Both the position numbers and the translations under genes were made by a program. The notes under the pieces are model-generated. The model was not told where the DNA came from, made no database searches, and was given only the letters and a program-made list of their open reading frames with translations. A DNA stretch of 64,000 bases, from contig NZ_JAEMNV010000004.1 of assembly GCF_016482825.1 (NCBI RefSeq), positions 461,655 through 525,654 on the forward strand, in the 5' to 3' direction. How positions within the stretch are numbered: the first letter of the stretch is position 1; every line of letters starts with the position of its first letter. Of the stretch, positions 63,071 through 64,000 are shown piece after piece. The DNA is from Antrihabitans stalagmiti (lineage in GTDB: Bacteria; Actinomycetota; Actinomycetes; Mycobacteriales; Mycobacteriaceae).

Positions 63071-64000
63071 GCGGCCTCTCGAACAAAGCGGCCATCGTCG
63101 GTATAGGGGCAACCGACTACTCGAAGGACTCGGGGCGAAGCGAACTCCGACTCGCGACCGAAGCAGTGACTGCCGCGCTCGCCGACGCCGGTCTCACCCC
63201 TGCCGACGTCGACGGACTTACGACGTTCTCGATGGATTCCAACCGGGCAACCGCAGTCGCGCGATCGGTCGGCATCCCTAGCCTGAAGTTCTTCAGCCTC
63301 ATCGATTTCGGTGGCGGCGCCGCGTGCGCGACCGTGCAGCAGGCTGCGATGGCCGTTGCGACCGGGGTGGCCGATGTCGTTGTCGCCTATCGTGCATTCA
63401 ACGAACGCTCTGCAACCAGATTCGGCCAGGTGTCTACAGCCTTGGCGGGGACGCCGTCGTCGGCAGGCGTCGACGCGAGTTGGTCGTATCCGCACGGGCT
63501 CGGCACTCCCGCCAGCCAGGTCGCGATGGTCGCCAGGCGCTATATGCACGTATCCGGTGCTACCAGTGCCGATTTCGGTCGGGTCGCGGTCGCTGATCGT
63601 AAACACGCGGCAGTCAATCCGGCAGCCTTCTTCTACGGCAAGCCGATCACACTCGAAGATCATCAGGCGTCGCGGTGGATCGCCGAACCGCTGCATCTGC
63701 TCGATTGCTGTCAGGAATCCGACGGTGGCATCGCGATCGTTGTCACCTCCGTCGAACGTGCGAAGGATCTGCGCTGCAAACCTGCCGTGATCGCTGCGGC
63801 GGCACAGGGCTCAGGAACGGATCAGTTCATCATGACCAGCTACTACCGCGACGCCATGACAGGCCTGCCGGAGATGGGACTGGTCGGCGATCAGTTGTGG
63901 GCGCAGTCGGGTTTAAGTCCACATGACATGCAGATGGCAGTTCTCTACGACCACTTCACACCGTTCGTGTTGATGCAGCTCGAGGAACTCGGCTTCTGTG
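63067..64000 (+). CDS. ltp2: Ltp2, thiolase-like steroid side-chain aldolase, 5' part
   Basis: Begins ATG 63067 (overlap with the chsH1 stop) and runs off the window end with about 311 codons visible. Thiolase fold (MSGLSNKAAIVGIGATDYSKDSG). The retro-aldolase residue Tyr294 described for Ltp2 is present in AVLYDHFTPF at position 294; the second Tyr near 344 lies beyond the window. With ChsH2 it cleaves the hydrated side chain to the 17-keto steroid and propionyl-CoA. Incomplete only because of the window edge. Confidence 0.92.
   Translation, partial: MSGLSNKAAIVGIGATDYSKDSGRSELRLATEAVTAALADAGLTPADVDGLTTFSMDSNRATAVARSVGIPSLKFFSLIDFGGGAACATVQQAAMAVATGVADVVVAYRAFNERSATRFGQVSTALAGTPSSAGVDASWSYPHGLGTPASQVAMVARRYMHVSGATSADFGRVAVADRKHAAVNPAAFFYGKPITLEDHQASRWIAEPLHLLDCCQESDGGIAIVVTSVERAKDLRCKPAVIAAAAQGSGTDQFIMTSYYRDAMTGLPEMGLVGDQLWAQSGLSPHDMQMAVLYDHFTPFVLMQLEELGFC

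Overview
The window reads as chromosomal DNA of a mycolic-acid actinomycete, most likely Rhodococcus or a close Nocardiaceae relative. Evidence: GC-rich codon use; Lsr2, CarD, ClpC, KstR and MhuD orthologues; a conservon operon; many leaderless genes; and a gene order that follows the Mycobacterium tuberculosis segment coaX-lysS-lsr2-clpC1 ... mhuD-mutY-canB-disA-radA-lpqE-carD-ispD-ispF-cysS-rlmB ... kstR-fadE34, interrupted by accessory blocks. I see no tRNA, rRNA, insertion sequence, prophage or CRISPR array.

Layout. 0-6 kb: panD tail, coaX, a cysteine dioxygenase-rhodanese operon behind a tiny Cys-Cys leader ORF, an epoxide hydrolase/TetR pair sharing two identical operators, lysS and lsr2. 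6-13.8 kb: a PknK-like Ser/Thr kinase carrying a duplicated Kelch propeller, divergent chorismate mutase and FHA-HTH genes, then AraC/NmrA/DUF1772 and a hydrolase. 14-16.7 kb: clpC1 with ClgR-like and SigH/SigR-like control sites. 16.7-24.3 kb: a metal block, with an LVIVD protein, two DUF305 proteins, a riboswitch-controlled cobalt transporter (cbtBA), a DUF6153 protein and a CopB-type ATPase, with copper-type palindromic operators.

24.4-29.2 kb: two tandem secreted hydrolases and a PucR regulator. 29.2-39.5 kb: the conserved core mhuD, hydrolase, mutY, canB, membrane protein, disA, (inserted TerD-vWA), radA, lpqE, carD, ispD, ispF. 39.8-44.8 kb: a conservon (cvnABCD) followed by an MHYT-domain membrane protein. 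44.8-47.7 kb: cysS, rlmB and a DUF4190 protein. 47.7-56.4 kb: an acyl-CoA dehydrogenase, a secreted SxxK protein, a zinc ABC transporter, a secreted glycine-rich protein, and an OtsB-GH15 fusion. 56.5-64 kb: kstR and the sterol side-chain genes fadE34, chsE1, chsE2, chsH2, chsH1 and ltp2 (cut by the window edge). The chs-ltp2 genes would act in series to remove the last three side-chain carbons of cholesterol, under KstR repression.

The most unusual element is the leaderless 13-codon ORF with adjacent Cys codons in front of cysteine dioxygenase, a likely cysteine-sensing attenuator on a catabolic gene. Other points of interest are the duplicated Kelch sensor kinase with an apparent CTG start, copper-type operators tying DUF305/DUF6153 to CopB, the TerD-vWA gene wedged between disA and radA, the OtsB-GH15 fusion, and a shared palindromic terminator element found twice.
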